From Eubacterium sp. (GTDB lineage Bacteria; Bacillota; Clostridia; Lachnospirales; Lachnospiraceae), in assembly GCA_017619835.1 (NCBI GenBank), contig JAFZRN010000030.1, positions 1-48,165 of the forward strand: a stretch of DNA of 48,165 bases, in the 5' to 3' direction. The position numbers and the translations under genes were made by a program. This document shows, piece by piece, positions 1 through 8,547 of the stretch (position 1 is its first letter; each line of letters opens with the position of its first letter). The notes beneath the pieces are model-generated. The model did no database searches. It saw only the letters and a list, made by a program, of their open reading frames with translations, and was not told the origin of the DNA.

Positions 1-1
1 A

Positions 2-184
2 AAGAAACCAAAAGGCAAGAAGGTAAGTACACACATTGCCAAGTATCGTTATGAGAGCCTGGATGAATCAGTTGCAACAGTAGATATTCTGGGTAGAGTA
101 AAAGCTGTTTCCAAGGGTAAGACAAGTATTCTTGTATACACCCAGAATGGATTATGTAAGAAGTTTAACATTACTGTAAAATAA
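2..184 (+). CDS. C-terminal end of a secreted Ig-like (Big_2-type) domain protein (partial)
   Basis: The reading frame is open from the first bases and ends with a taa at 182-184, so only the last 60 residues are present and the rest lies upstream of the window. What is seen is a Lys-rich bacterial Ig-like module containing RYESLDESVATVD and ending in YTQNGLCKKFNITVK. It is closely similar to the C-terminus of the next gene (273-1121) and more distantly to the ends of the two GLUG proteins at 17501-23775, so it is probably the last domain of another exported protein of that family. The binding target of this module is unknown. Confidence 0.75.
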   Translation, partial: KKPKGKKVSTHIAKYRYESLDESVATVDILGRVKAVSKGKTSILVYTQNGLCKKFNITVK

Positions 185-272
185 ATTTTGAAACAAATTG
201 ATTAAAAAACTTGGGGACGGAGGATCAATTCCAGACTTAAAATTACACGGAATTAGTGGAGGTTTAAATTAT

Positions 273-1121
273 ATGTTCAAGAGATTAGTCATTTTATGCT
301 GTACCGTGTTAATGGTAATTTTGTTCGTCCCCGCTTTAACTGTGAAGGCGGCAGGAGAATATGAGGGGCCTGCCGTCCCGATCGGTCAGATAGAGGCTGA
401 TGCTGCTTCAGAGGAACCGGGAGATTCTTCTGAAGTGACGTCAGAACCTAAACTTGATGAAGAAGTATTAAAAGAGTTTCCGAAAGCAGAGAATGTTTGG
501 GTTACCGAAAAGCAGAAGATGATATTGAATGCCAACACCGATAAAGGTGATGTAGAAGGTTCAACACAGAGATTCCTTCAGCTGAAAGGTACAGCAAAGA
601 ATAAAAAATCTATCAAGCTTACATGGAAGACAATAAAGCAGGCTGACGGATATATAATCTATGGTTCGAAATGCGGATCTAAGATGAAATATGTAACTAC
701 GATAAAGAAACCGGCAGCGAAGTCATTTACCATTAAAAAGCTTAAAAAGGGAACTTACTATAAATATATGGTTGTTGCATATAAGACGACTGAGTCAGGT
801 GATGTTGTGCTTACGACATCCAAGTCAGTGCATGTGGCAACCACAGGTTCAAAGAAGGGTAATCCTTCGAAGATTACGGTTAAGAAGTCAAAGATCAGTG
901 CTAAGGTCGGAAAGACCGTAAAGATTAAAGCAAAGTTTAAGAGTCCGAAGGGTAAGAAGATACATACGCATATTGCAAAATTCCGCTATGAGAGCTTCGA
1001 TGAGAAGATCGCGACTGTGGATAAGAAGGGCAAGGTGAAGGCCGTATCAAAGGGCAAGACGAAGATCCTTGTTTACACCCAGAACGGATTATGTAAGACG
1101 ATAAATGTGACAGTTAAATAG
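273..1121 (+). CDS. Secreted protein with FN3-like and C-terminal Ig-like (Big_2-type) modules
   Basis: 282 residues. The open frame extends to a TTG at 198, but the ATG at 273 is preceded by a ggagg (258-262) and opens directly on a signal peptide (MFKRLVILCCTVLMVILFVP, then LTVKAAG as a likely cleavage region), so I use 273. After an acidic, low-complexity segment (about residues 30-100) comes a fibronectin-type-III-like domain (about 110-200, with SIKLTWK and GYIIYGSKCG), then a Lys-rich Ig-like module (about 205-282, RYESFDEKIATVDKKG) ending VYTQNGLCKTINVTVK. The upstream partial gene and the GLUG proteins end in the same pair of modules. Extracytoplasmic location is inferred from the signal peptide; there is no LPXTG motif or C-terminal membrane anchor. 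Function is unknown; the shared tail could be a surface-retention module. Confidence 0.8.
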   Translation: MFKRLVILCCTVLMVILFVPALTVKAAGEYEGPAVPIGQIEADAASEEPGDSSEVTSEPKLDEEVLKEFPKAENVWVTEKQKMILNANTDKGDVEGSTQRFLQLKGTAKNKKSIKLTWKTIKQADGYIIYGSKCGSKMKYVTTIKKPAAKSFTIKKLKKGTYYKYMVVAYKTTESGDVVLTTSKSVHVATTGSKKGNPSKITVKKSKISAKVGKTVKIKAKFKSPKGKKIHTHIAKFRYESFDEKIATVDKKGKVKAVSKGKTKILVYTQNGLCKTINVTVK

Positions 1122-1172
1122 ATGAAGACTTGTCAGCAGCTGAATAGCTGAAATAATTAATTAGCCGAACAG

Positions 1173-1246
1173 GGAAATATGACAATGGGGAAGGGTTCAT
1201 ATTTCCTCAAACTTAGGGACGGAGGTTGAAATACACCCCCGTCCCC
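1173..1246. repeat. Two-hairpin REP-like intergenic element
   Basis: A perfect 10-bp inverted repeat (ggaaatatga at 1173-1182, tcatatttcc at 1197-1206) with a 14-nt loop is followed by a second inverted repeat (agggacggagg at 1215-1225 against cccccgtcccc at 1236-1246; seven perfect pairs at its base). A related half-site, ggggacggagg, occurs at 213-223 just before the preceding gene. GGGGACGG/CCGTCCCC palindromes are, from memory, dispersed intergenic repeats in clostridial genomes. The second hairpin precedes a short T-run (1248-1252) and might also terminate transcription from 273-1121. Confidence 0.5.
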
Positions 1247-1303
1247 ATTTTTATGAGTAAAAAAGTATAGTCCCTATTTACTCATGATATTTCTTTGATT
1301 ATG

Positions 1304-1312
1304 TGATATAAT
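1304..1312 (+). promoter_or_regulatory. Extended -10 promoter of topB
   Basis: TGATATAAT is a perfect extended -10 (TG at 1304-1305, TATAAT at 1307-1312) with no good -35 hexamer at normal spacing. It would start transcription at about 1319, only 4 bases before the topB ATG, so the mRNA would be essentially leaderless; no ribosome binding site is visible between 1312 and 1323. Confidence 0.6.
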
Positions 1313-1322
1313 CTATTGCATT

Positions 1323-3365
1323 ATGAAAAAGCTTTTTATTGCGGAGAAGCCGTCGGTTGCCCAGCAGTTCGCCGATGCTTTAAAGGTGAATGGTTCGAGG
1401 AAGGACGGTTATCTCGAGGATGACAATTATATAATCACATGGTGCGTCGGACATCTCGTAGGGATGAGCTATCCGGATGCTTATGATGCGTCTTTAAAGA
1501 GATGGTCGATGGATACGATACCCTTTATCCCGGACAGTTTTAAGTATGAGGTCATACCTGCTGTAAGTAAGCAGTTTAATGTGGTTAAAAAGCTCCTTAA
1601 CCGTAAGGATGTTGAGACTATATATGTCTGCACCGACTCGGGACGTGAGGGTGAATATATCTACAGGCTTGTGGATATGCAGGCCGGTGTTCCGAAGGAT
1701 AAGGACAGAAGGAGAGTCTGGATCGATTCCCAGACCGAGGAGGAGATATTAAGAGGTATCCGCGAGGCAAAGCCTCTCAGCGAGTATGATAATCTCGGCT
1801 GCTCGGCATATCTTCGTGCCAAGGAAGATTATCTGATGGGTATCAACTTTTCGAGAGCGCTTACCCTTAAATATTCTTATCCGATAAAGCAGTATCTTCA
1901 TACCGATAAATGCGTTATTGCCGTGGGCCGCGTCATGACCTGCGTTCTCGGAATGGTAGTTAAGAGAGAACGTGAGATAAGAGACTTTGTAGTCACCCCT
2001 TTCTACAGGGTTGTTGCCAGGGTAGGAAAGAAGCCCGAGGAAGCGGACGGCGTGACTCTTTTTGATGCGGAGTGGAAGGCAGTCAAGGGAAGTATCTATT
2101 ATGAGAGCCCAAAGCTTTATAAGGAAAATGGCTTCAAAGAAAAAGAGGATGCCGAGAAGCTTATCGAATATCTGAAGGATCCTGATCCGGTAGAGATGGA
2201 GATAAAATCCATCACCAAGAAGACCGAGAAGAAGAATCCGCCCATGCTTTATAACTTGGCGGAGCTTCAGAATGACTGCTCGAGACTTTTCAAGATAAGC
2301 CCTACCGATACTCTGAATACAGTTCAGGAACTATATGAAAAGAAGCTTGTGACTTATCCGAGAACTGATGCCAGAGTTCTTTCTACGGCTATTGCAAAAG
2401 AGATAGATAAAAATATCCGCGGACTCTGTAATTATGAGAAGCTTGCCCCCTTCGCACAGAATATAATCAACCAGGGCGGCTATAAGGGTATAGCTAAATC
2501 AAAGTATGTTAATGACAAGCTTATAACAGACCACTATGCTATAATCCCGACAGGCCAGGGACTAGGACAGCTTGGAAAACTGACCTCGATCCAGGCAAAG
2601 GTATATGAGCTTATAGCAAGAAGATTCCTTTCCATCTTTTATCCTGCTGCAGAATATCAGAAGGTATCTGTTACGCTGGGAAGAAAGACTGAAGAATTCA
2701 GTGCATCCTTTAAGATACTTATAAAGCCCGGATATCTTGCTATCGCCGATCCTTATTACGGGAAAAAGAGAGAAAAGCAGGAAAATGATCAGGACGGCGA
2801 GAATCAGGACAAGGAAGAGGATTCACAGCCTGCAAGCGAAGAGATAATGGAATATATCTCCTCTCTCAAAAAGGGCAACATCCTTTCCTGCAACGGTTTT
2901 GAGATTAAGGAAGGAAAGACCAGTCCTCCGAAGAGATATACCTCGGGTTCCATGATCCTTGCAATGGAGAATGCGGGACAGCTCATCGAGGATGAAGAAT
3001 TAAGAGAGCAGATTAAGGGAAGCGGAATCGGTACTTCCGCAACGAGAGATGCTATCATAACGAAGCTTGTGAATAACAAGTATATCGCTCTTAATAAGAA
3101 GACTCAGGTGCTGACACCTACCTTCCTTGGCGAGATCATATATGATGTTGTACTTTACTCGATAAACGGACTTCTTCGTGCGGACCTTACCGCGAGCTGG
3201 GAGAAGGGACTTACCGGAGTTGCCGAGGGTACGATCTCGGAAGAGGAATATATGGGCAAACTTTCGGATTTTGTAGTAAGGTATACAAATGCAGTCAAGG
3301 CTGTTAAAAATCAGAACCAGATGCATGTGATATTTGATAAGACAAGGCCGTATTATAAGAAGTGA
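1323..3365 (+). CDS. topB: DNA topoisomerase III (type IA)
   Basis: 680 residues, within the usual TopB range. Relaxes negatively supercoiled DNA and decatenates single-strand-linked intermediates. Visible features: N-terminal Toprim domain opening KLFIAEKPSVAQQFADAL (Glu of the metal site) and a CTDSGREGEYIY block; the type IA core with the catalytic tyrosine in VTYPRTDARVLS (about residue 347); the late conserved block GIGTSATRDAIITKL (about 566-580). A Glu/Asp/Gln-rich insert occurs near residues 485-510, and there are no C-terminal zinc fingers, as is normal for TopB. The start is fixed because the conserved N-terminus begins at this ATG, yet there is no Shine-Dalgarno sequence; an extended -10 sits 10 bp upstream, implying a leaderless message. 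It stands alone: the next gene has its own promoter. Confidence 0.95.
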   Translation: MKKLFIAEKPSVAQQFADALKVNGSRKDGYLEDDNYIITWCVGHLVGMSYPDAYDASLKRWSMDTIPFIPDSFKYEVIPAVSKQFNVVKKLLNRKDVETIYVCTDSGREGEYIYRLVDMQAGVPKDKDRRRVWIDSQTEEEILRGIREAKPLSEYDNLGCSAYLRAKEDYLMGINFSRALTLKYSYPIKQYLHTDKCVIAVGRVMTCVLGMVVKREREIRDFVVTPFYRVVARVGKKPEEADGVTLFDAEWKAVKGSIYYESPKLYKENGFKEKEDAEKLIEYLKDPDPVEMEIKSITKKTEKKNPPMLYNLAELQNDCSRLFKISPTDTLNTVQELYEKKLVTYPRTDARVLSTAIAKEIDKNIRGLCNYEKLAPFAQNIINQGGYKGIAKSKYVNDKLITDHYAIIPTGQGLGQLGKLTSIQAKVYELIARRFLSIFYPAAEYQKVSVTLGRKTEEFSASFKILIKPGYLAIADPYYGKKREKQENDQDGENQDKEEDSQPASEEIMEYISSLKKGNILSCNGFEIKEGKTSPPKRYTSGSMILAMENAGQLIEDEELREQIKGSGIGTSATRDAIITKLVNNKYIALNKKTQVLTPTFLGEIIYDVVLYSINGLLRADLTASWEKGLTGVAEGTISEEEYMGKLSDFVVRYTNAVKAVKNQNQMHVIFDKTRPYYKK

Positions 3366-3395
3366 TAATGGCAGAATAAAATAAGCTTAAATCAT

Positions 3396-3424
3396 TTGAC
3401 ATTATCAGTTTGGGGCATTATAAC
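3396..3424 (+). promoter_or_regulatory. Promoter of the chelatase-like/trk/ktr operon
   Basis: TTGACA (3396-3401), 17-bp spacer, TATAAC (3419-3424), 37 bp before the ATG at 3461. It is the only good promoter I see upstream of the five closely spaced genes 3461-9192, and a ribosome site (aaagagg) follows it. Confidence 0.65.
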
Positions 3425-3460
3425 TATGTAGGAGACTCCAAAAAGTAAAAGAGGATTTCT

Positions 3461-4282
3461 ATGAAACAGGGGATAATTGTTGTCAATCACGGAACTACGG
3501 ATCTCGAGACGAGACAGAGGACGATAGAGGATTTTATGCTCTCTATCAAGGACCGTTTCGAGGATGCAGATGTCATCGCGGCATATACCGACGGAGATGT
3601 CAGAAAAAGGCTCAGAGAAGAGACAGGCGAGAAGGTTCAGAACCTTAAGGCTGCCATGCTTTCGATGAAGGAAAATGGCGTCCAGAGCCTTGCGATCGTT
3701 ACAACAGATATCCTGGAAGATGAAGAGCATAAGCTGATAAGAGAAGAGGCAAGAGGAATCGCCGGATTCTTTAATGAGGTGGGGATATCCAAGCCGCTTA
3801 TATCGGAGCCCATAGATGCAGAGCTTACAGCAAGAGCATTCGGCTCTGTCTTCGGAGAACTTGTGGGAGACGGTATACTTATAGTTGTCGCAAAGGATGA
3901 GAAGACGATATATTCGGACGCTGAGCCCGATATTTTCAGCAGTGAGCCATCATTTCCAAAGCCTCTCGAAGTGCTGGAGGAGAAATTAAAGACCCATATA
4001 CCAGAAAGCTATGTTGCATCCCTTCGCGGATCAAGAAGGCTTTATAAGGTCATAAAAGAGCTTGCAGGACGTGTTCCGGAAGCAGGAAAGAGAGTAGTTC
4101 TTGTCCCCATGGAATTTGTGGCGGGAGAAGAGATTGAAAATGAGCTCTCAAATGAGTATAATGGTCTGGTGCAAAGACTGATTGATGAAGGTTATGATGT
4201 AGAACCCGTATTCAGAGGTCTTGGTGAATATGATGATTTTCAAAGACTTTATATGAGACATTTATATGAGATTATCAGATAA
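3461..4282 (+). CDS. Divergent CbiK-like (class II chelatase fold) protein, ligands not conserved
   Basis: 273 residues, the usual CbiK length. The family inserts Co2+ (or Fe2+/Ni2+) into sirohydrochlorin-type tetrapyrroles. Family likeness: N-terminal VVNHGTTDLETRQRTIEDF (CbiK has a similar FGT..ETR segment), a central VQSLAIVTTDI, and PMEFVAGEEIENEL (about 216-229), which lines up with the PFMLVAGDHA..D motif of CbiK. However, the two metal-binding histidines of CbiK appear to be lost: the AGDH position reads AGEE, and the GHG position in the middle reads VAKDEK (about 143-148). His10 is present in an NHG context. No cobalamin gene is nearby; instead it is the first gene of a potassium transport operon, 15 bp before trkA. 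It could be a repurposed binding or signalling protein, or a chelatase with altered ligands. Fold assignment fairly confident, activity unknown. Confidence 0.65.
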   Translation: MKQGIIVVNHGTTDLETRQRTIEDFMLSIKDRFEDADVIAAYTDGDVRKRLREETGEKVQNLKAAMLSMKENGVQSLAIVTTDILEDEEHKLIREEARGIAGFFNEVGISKPLISEPIDAELTARAFGSVFGELVGDGILIVVAKDEKTIYSDAEPDIFSSEPSFPKPLEVLEEKLKTHIPESYVASLRGSRRLYKVIKELAGRVPEAGKRVVLVPMEFVAGEEIENELSNEYNGLVQRLIDEGYDVEPVFRGLGEYDDFQRLYMRHLYEIIR

Positions 4283-4297
4283 ATCGGAGAGAGAATA

Positions 4298-5656
4298 ATG
4301 AAGATAATTATTGCCGGTTGCGGCAAGGTTGGGCGTTCACTTGCGGTCGCTCTTGCCGGATCGGGACATGAGGTAACGGTAATCGATAAGGACAGCGATG
4401 CGCTGGCATCCGTAACCAACAGCGTGGATGTTATCGGTTATCAGGGAGATTGTACAAGTATCAAAAGCCAGATCGAGGCAGGAATAAAGAAGACTGACCT
4501 TCTGATCGCAGTGGCTAATGATGATGAGATCAACATGCTGGCCTGCCTTATCGCGCGTAAGACCGGTCATGCACATACCATAGCCAGGATAAGAAGCCCG
4601 CAGTATACCGAGGAGATCGGATATCTTCGTGATGAGCTTGGCCTTTCCATGGCTATCAATCCGGAGAGAGTAGCGGCAGCCGAGATCATAAGGCTGATCC
4701 AGATCCCGTCAGCTCTCGAGGTGGATACATTTGCCAGAGGCAAGGTAAGTCTTATCGGAATCGAGATCCCGGAGGATTCGATCCTTGACAATATGAAGAT
4801 AAGGGATCTTTCACATAAGGTTAAATCCAATGCCCTTATCTGTGTTACCGAGCACGAAAAGCAGATCGAGATACCGAACGGTGAAACCGTGCTTCATGCC
4901 GGCGACAAAATGTCCGTGACGCTTTCACTTGCAGAGGTCAGTGACTTCCTCAACAAGATCGGTATCAAGGCAAAGAAGATCAAGAATGTAATGATAGCCG
5001 GCTGTGGCACAACGGGATATTATCTCGCACAGAGGCTTGTCTCTCACAGGATAAATGTCAAGATCATCGAAAAGGATCCGAAGAGATGTGAGGAGCTTGC
5101 GGATCTTATTCCGAAAGCTATGATCATCTGCGGAGATGCTACGGATAAGAATCTGCTTCTTCAGGAATCCGTTGATGATATGGACGCAGTATGCTGTCTC
5201 ATGCATCAGGATGAGGCAAACATCCTTCTCAGCCTTTTCATTGGCATGATGAACTCCAAGGTTAAGACTATCACGAGAGTTCATCGTAATTCATATGAGG
5301 ATCTGGTAACAGAGCTTCCCGTAGGAAGCATCATCAGTACCAAATCCATCACTACCGACTATATCGTAGGATATGTACGTTCAATGCAGAACTCCATAGG
5401 CAGCGAGGTGGAGGCTCTCTATCAGATCATGGATAACAGAGTCGAGGCGCTTGAGCTGGCTGTGGGTCAGGACTTTGAATATGCAGGTGTTGAGCTTAAG
5501 GACCTTAAGCTCATTGATAATACGCTCATCTGCTGTATCAACAGAAAGGGCGAGATCATAAGACCGGGCGGCCGCGACACACTTGAGGTTGGAGACAGTG
5601 CTGTTGTAGTTACCACCCAGAAGGGTCTTAACAGTATACATGAGATAGTCAGGTAA
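4298..5656 (+). CDS. trkA: Trk potassium uptake regulatory subunit TrkA (two RCK domains)
   Basis: 452 residues, typical of full-length TrkA. It forms a cytoplasmic ring on TrkH and gates K+ entry in response to nucleotides. Two Rossmann NAD/ATP-binding RCK modules are visible: the first opens IIIAGCGKVGRSLA and has VIDKD at the end of strand 2; the second starts near residue 232 with VMIAGCGTTGYYLAQRL and IIEKD. Each is followed by a RCK_C-type segment, with NGETVLHAGDKMSV and GGRDTLEVGDSAVV marking the two. Ribosome site ggagaga lies just before the ATG. It sits between the CbiK-like gene and trkH, with 22 bp to trkH, so it is co-transcribed with its channel. Confidence 0.93.
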   Translation: MKIIIAGCGKVGRSLAVALAGSGHEVTVIDKDSDALASVTNSVDVIGYQGDCTSIKSQIEAGIKKTDLLIAVANDDEINMLACLIARKTGHAHTIARIRSPQYTEEIGYLRDELGLSMAINPERVAAAEIIRLIQIPSALEVDTFARGKVSLIGIEIPEDSILDNMKIRDLSHKVKSNALICVTEHEKQIEIPNGETVLHAGDKMSVTLSLAEVSDFLNKIGIKAKKIKNVMIAGCGTTGYYLAQRLVSHRINVKIIEKDPKRCEELADLIPKAMIICGDATDKNLLLQESVDDMDAVCCLMHQDEANILLSLFIGMMNSKVKTITRVHRNSYEDLVTELPVGSIISTKSITTDYIVGYVRSMQNSIGSEVEALYQIMDNRVEALELAVGQDFEYAGVELKDLKLIDNTLICCINRKGEIIRPGGRDTLEVGDSAVVVTTQKGLNSIHEIVR

Positions 5657-5678
5657 TTGATCAAAAGGGATTAATCAG

Positions 5679-7151
5679 ATGAATGCGAAAATCGTAATTT
5701 CCACAATAGGAAAACTGCTCTTTATAGAGGGACTTCTTCTTCTGATACCCACTTGTGCAGGAATATATTTTAAAGAAACAGCGACCTTAAGCTTAGGCGT
5801 GGTTGCTGTTTTGTCTATAATAGTGGGACTTCTGAGCAAACTTTTAAAACCGACAAAAACCATGATCCGTGCCAGAGAGGGCTTTGTGATAACCGGTCTT
5901 TCATGGTTCATCTTAAGTATGGTAGGTGCAATTCCATTTCTTATCTCGGGAGCTATTCCCTCCTTTACGGATGCCGTATTCGAAACGGCTTCGGGGTTTA
6001 CGACAACGGGAGCCAGCATCATAACCGATCTTGAGAGCATGCCGAGATGTCTTCTTCTCTGGAGAAGCTTCACGCACTGGATTGGTGGTATGGGTATCCT
6101 TATGTTCATGCTTATCTTTATTCCGTCAAATGCCGACGAGATGAATATCATGAGAGCAGAGAGCCCGGGACCTTCAGTGGAGAAGGTTGTTCCGAAGGTA
6201 AGAGAGACAGCACTTATCCTTTATGCGATATATACAGTACTTACGACCTCTCTTATAATCGCGCTTTTCATAGCGGGAATGCCGCTTTTTGATTCGGTCT
6301 GCATTTCCTGGGGAACTGCAGGTACCGGAGGTTTCGGTGTTCACAGCAGCTCCATCGCAGACTACAGCAGCACCTGTCAGGTGATAATTACCGTGGGTAT
6401 GCTTCTGTTCGGTATAAACTTCAGTGTCTATACACTTATCGTAATGAGAAAGTTCAAGAATCTTCTTCACTGCGAAGAGGTTTTCTGGTATCTGATGATA
6501 TTCCTTGCCGCAACGACATTCGTTACCCTCGGAACCTATGCAGGTACTACGGAGTTCTTCGGCTGGACAGGATTTGATACGTTTGATACACTGGGTGATG
6601 CGATCCATCATTCGGCATTTCAGGTTGCGTCCATCATGACGACCACCGGATTTGCTACGCGGGATTTTGCGGCATGGTCTTTCCTGCCCCGTGCGGTCCT
6701 GGTAATGATCATGTTCTCGGGCGCCTGTGCCGGCAGTACGGGTGGAGGAGTCAAGGTCAGCAGGATCGTCCTCTATGTTAAGCAGGTATTCCAGGAGTTT
6801 TCGCATTTCGTTCATCCGAATGCCGTAACAAGAGTAAGACTTGACGGAAAGTCAGTTGATAATGCGGTCTTAAGGACCACAAATGTTTTCCTTATGGCCT
6901 TCATTACAGTATTTACCGTTTCGTTTATTATCATATGTTTCGATGGTTATGATCTTGAGACGTCATTTTCAAGTGTGGCTGCAACGATCAACAACATAGG
7001 CCCCGGTCTCGGACTGGTAGGACCTACCGGAAGCTTCTGTGGATTCAGTAAGTTATCGAAATGGGTATTTATCTTTGACATGATCGCGGGAAGACTTGAG
7101 CTGTTCCCGATCCTTATCATGCTTTCACCACGTACCTGGAGAAGAAAGTAA
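5679..7151 (+). CDS. trkH: Trk potassium channel/transporter subunit TrkH
   Basis: 490 residues, the normal TrkH size. Integral membrane K+ translocating subunit built of four M1-P-M2 repeats. The four filter segments are visible: GFTTTGAS (about residue 105), GTAGTGGFG (about 212), MTTTGFATRDF (about 321), and ATINNIGPGLG (about 434). The loop ACAGSTGGGVK around residue 350, typical of the family's intramembrane region, is also intact. It follows its gating subunit trkA and is followed only 2 bp later by a second, KtrB-type channel gene. All signature glycines are present, so it is expected to be functional. Confidence 0.93.
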   Translation: MNAKIVISTIGKLLFIEGLLLLIPTCAGIYFKETATLSLGVVAVLSIIVGLLSKLLKPTKTMIRAREGFVITGLSWFILSMVGAIPFLISGAIPSFTDAVFETASGFTTTGASIITDLESMPRCLLLWRSFTHWIGGMGILMFMLIFIPSNADEMNIMRAESPGPSVEKVVPKVRETALILYAIYTVLTTSLIIALFIAGMPLFDSVCISWGTAGTGGFGVHSSSIADYSSTCQVIITVGMLLFGINFSVYTLIVMRKFKNLLHCEEVFWYLMIFLAATTFVTLGTYAGTTEFFGWTGFDTFDTLGDAIHHSAFQVASIMTTTGFATRDFAAWSFLPRAVLVMIMFSGACAGSTGGGVKVSRIVLYVKQVFQEFSHFVHPNAVTRVRLDGKSVDNAVLRTTNVFLMAFITVFTVSFIIICFDGYDLETSFSSVAATINNIGPGLGLVGPTGSFCGFSKLSKWVFIFDMIAGRLELFPILIMLSPRTWRRK

Positions 7152-7153
7152 TA

Positions 7154-8539
7154 ATGCAAAATGATTTTCTGAGAGAAACTAAAAAGAAATTAAGCAGCGC
7201 TCAGCTGATACCCTTAAGTTTTTTTGTGGCAATAGTGATCGGAACTATCCTTCTGATGCTTCCGTGTGCCACGGCTGAGGGAAAGAGTACCGGGCTTATA
7301 ACGGCGCTTTTTACCGCCACCACTTCAATCTGCGTGACGGGACTCGTAGTCGTTGATACATATGCCCACTGGACGCTTTTCGGTCATATCGTGATCCTTA
7401 TCATGATCCAGCTGGGAGGACTTGGTATCATATCGGTGACCTCCATCGTGAGCCTTGCGATATATAAGCGCTTCTCACTCGAGCAGTCAGTCATCCTTCA
7501 CGACGCCTTCAATCTTGATTCGGTGTCGGGACTGATGAAGTTCCTTTCAAATGTCTTCAAAGGAACATTCATAGTCGAAGGGATAGGCGCGCTTATCTAC
7601 ATGATCTCATTTGTGCCAAAATTCGGGCCGGTGGGGATCTGGTATGCCGTCTTCACATCCATTTCCGCCTTTTGTAATGCGGGAATAGATATCCTCGGTC
7701 CGGACAGTCTTGTGAGTTACAATGCAGACTCCGTGGTGCTTATCAATACGATGGCTCTCATTATCCTCGGCGGTCTCGGATATGTTGTATGGTTTGATTT
7801 TATAAACGGAGTTAAAGAGGGCCGTAAGAGAGGCTACAGCCCGAAGATCATTCTGAAGAGGATAAGCGAGCATTCCAAGCTTGTCATAAATGTTACCGTA
7901 TTTCTGATCCTTACCGGAGCTCTGGGAGTATTCATAATGGAATATTCAAATCCGGATACGATCGGAAACATGAGTCTCGGCGGCAAGATAATTAACAGTA
8001 TCTTTCAGTCGGTGACCTTCAGGACGGCTGGCTTTGCGGCTGTTCCCCAGGGTAATCTGACCGAAGCCACCGCAGTAATGGGTTCACTCTTTATGTTCAT
8101 CGGCGGATCGCCGGTGGGTACTGCGGGTGGTGTTAAGACAGTAACCTTCTTTGTAGTGATCTTAAGTGCCGTGACATTTATCAGAAACAGAAATGAAAAT
8201 GTGGTCTTCGGCAGAAGGATAACCTCGGATCTGGTACATAAGGCATCCTCCATAATAGCAGTAAGCTTTATGGTGACATTTATCCTGCTGATCCTGCTTC
8301 TTTTCATCGAGAAGGTGGATCTTGTGGATGGCGTATATGAGATGTTCAGTGCGACAGCTACCGTAGGACTTTCGAGAGGTATAACACCTCTTCTCGGAAG
8401 GCCCGGAAGACTTATCATAATAATAGCGATGTACCTCGGAAGGATCGGACCGATATCAATGGCATTCTTCTTTAATACAAGTGCCTTGAAGAAAAGAAAT
8501 AATATAAGCTATGCGAAGGGTAATTTCTTCGTAGGATAG
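7154..8539 (+). CDS. ktrB: Ktr-type potassium channel subunit KtrB
   Basis: 461 residues. Same superfamily as TrkH but of the shorter KtrB type, with a cytoplasmic N-terminus and a first membrane span at FFVAIVIGTILLMLP. Filter segments: TSICVTGLVV (about 57), FCNAGIDIL (about 174; many KtrB have NAGFD here), FRTAGFAAVP (about 290) and TATVGLSRG (about 401). GSPVGTAGGVKT (about 315) is the conserved intramembrane loop. KtrB works as a dimer with an octameric KtrA ring. It starts 2 bp after trkH stops, so translation is probably coupled, and ktrA follows after 8 bp. Na+ dependence, known for some Ktr systems, cannot be read from the sequence. Confidence 0.9.
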   Translation: MQNDFLRETKKKLSSAQLIPLSFFVAIVIGTILLMLPCATAEGKSTGLITALFTATTSICVTGLVVVDTYAHWTLFGHIVILIMIQLGGLGIISVTSIVSLAIYKRFSLEQSVILHDAFNLDSVSGLMKFLSNVFKGTFIVEGIGALIYMISFVPKFGPVGIWYAVFTSISAFCNAGIDILGPDSLVSYNADSVVLINTMALIILGGLGYVVWFDFINGVKEGRKRGYSPKIILKRISEHSKLVINVTVFLILTGALGVFIMEYSNPDTIGNMSLGGKIINSIFQSVTFRTAGFAAVPQGNLTEATAVMGSLFMFIGGSPVGTAGGVKTVTFFVVILSAVTFIRNRNENVVFGRRITSDLVHKASSIIAVSFMVTFILLILLLFIEKVDLVDGVYEMFSATATVGLSRGITPLLGRPGRLIIIIAMYLGRIGPISMAFFFNTSALKKRNNISYAKGNFFVG

Positions 8540-8547
8540 GAGGCTTT

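Noticed and set aside
3366-3460. Cyclic di-AMP (ydaO) riboswitch before the K+ operon
   Set aside because: Under 40 nt separate the promoter from the ATG, far less than the aptamer needs.
6174-6815. 213-codon open frame on the minus strand within trkH
   Set aside because: Antisense shadow with Arg/His/Cys-rich nonsense composition; trkH has all family motifs.
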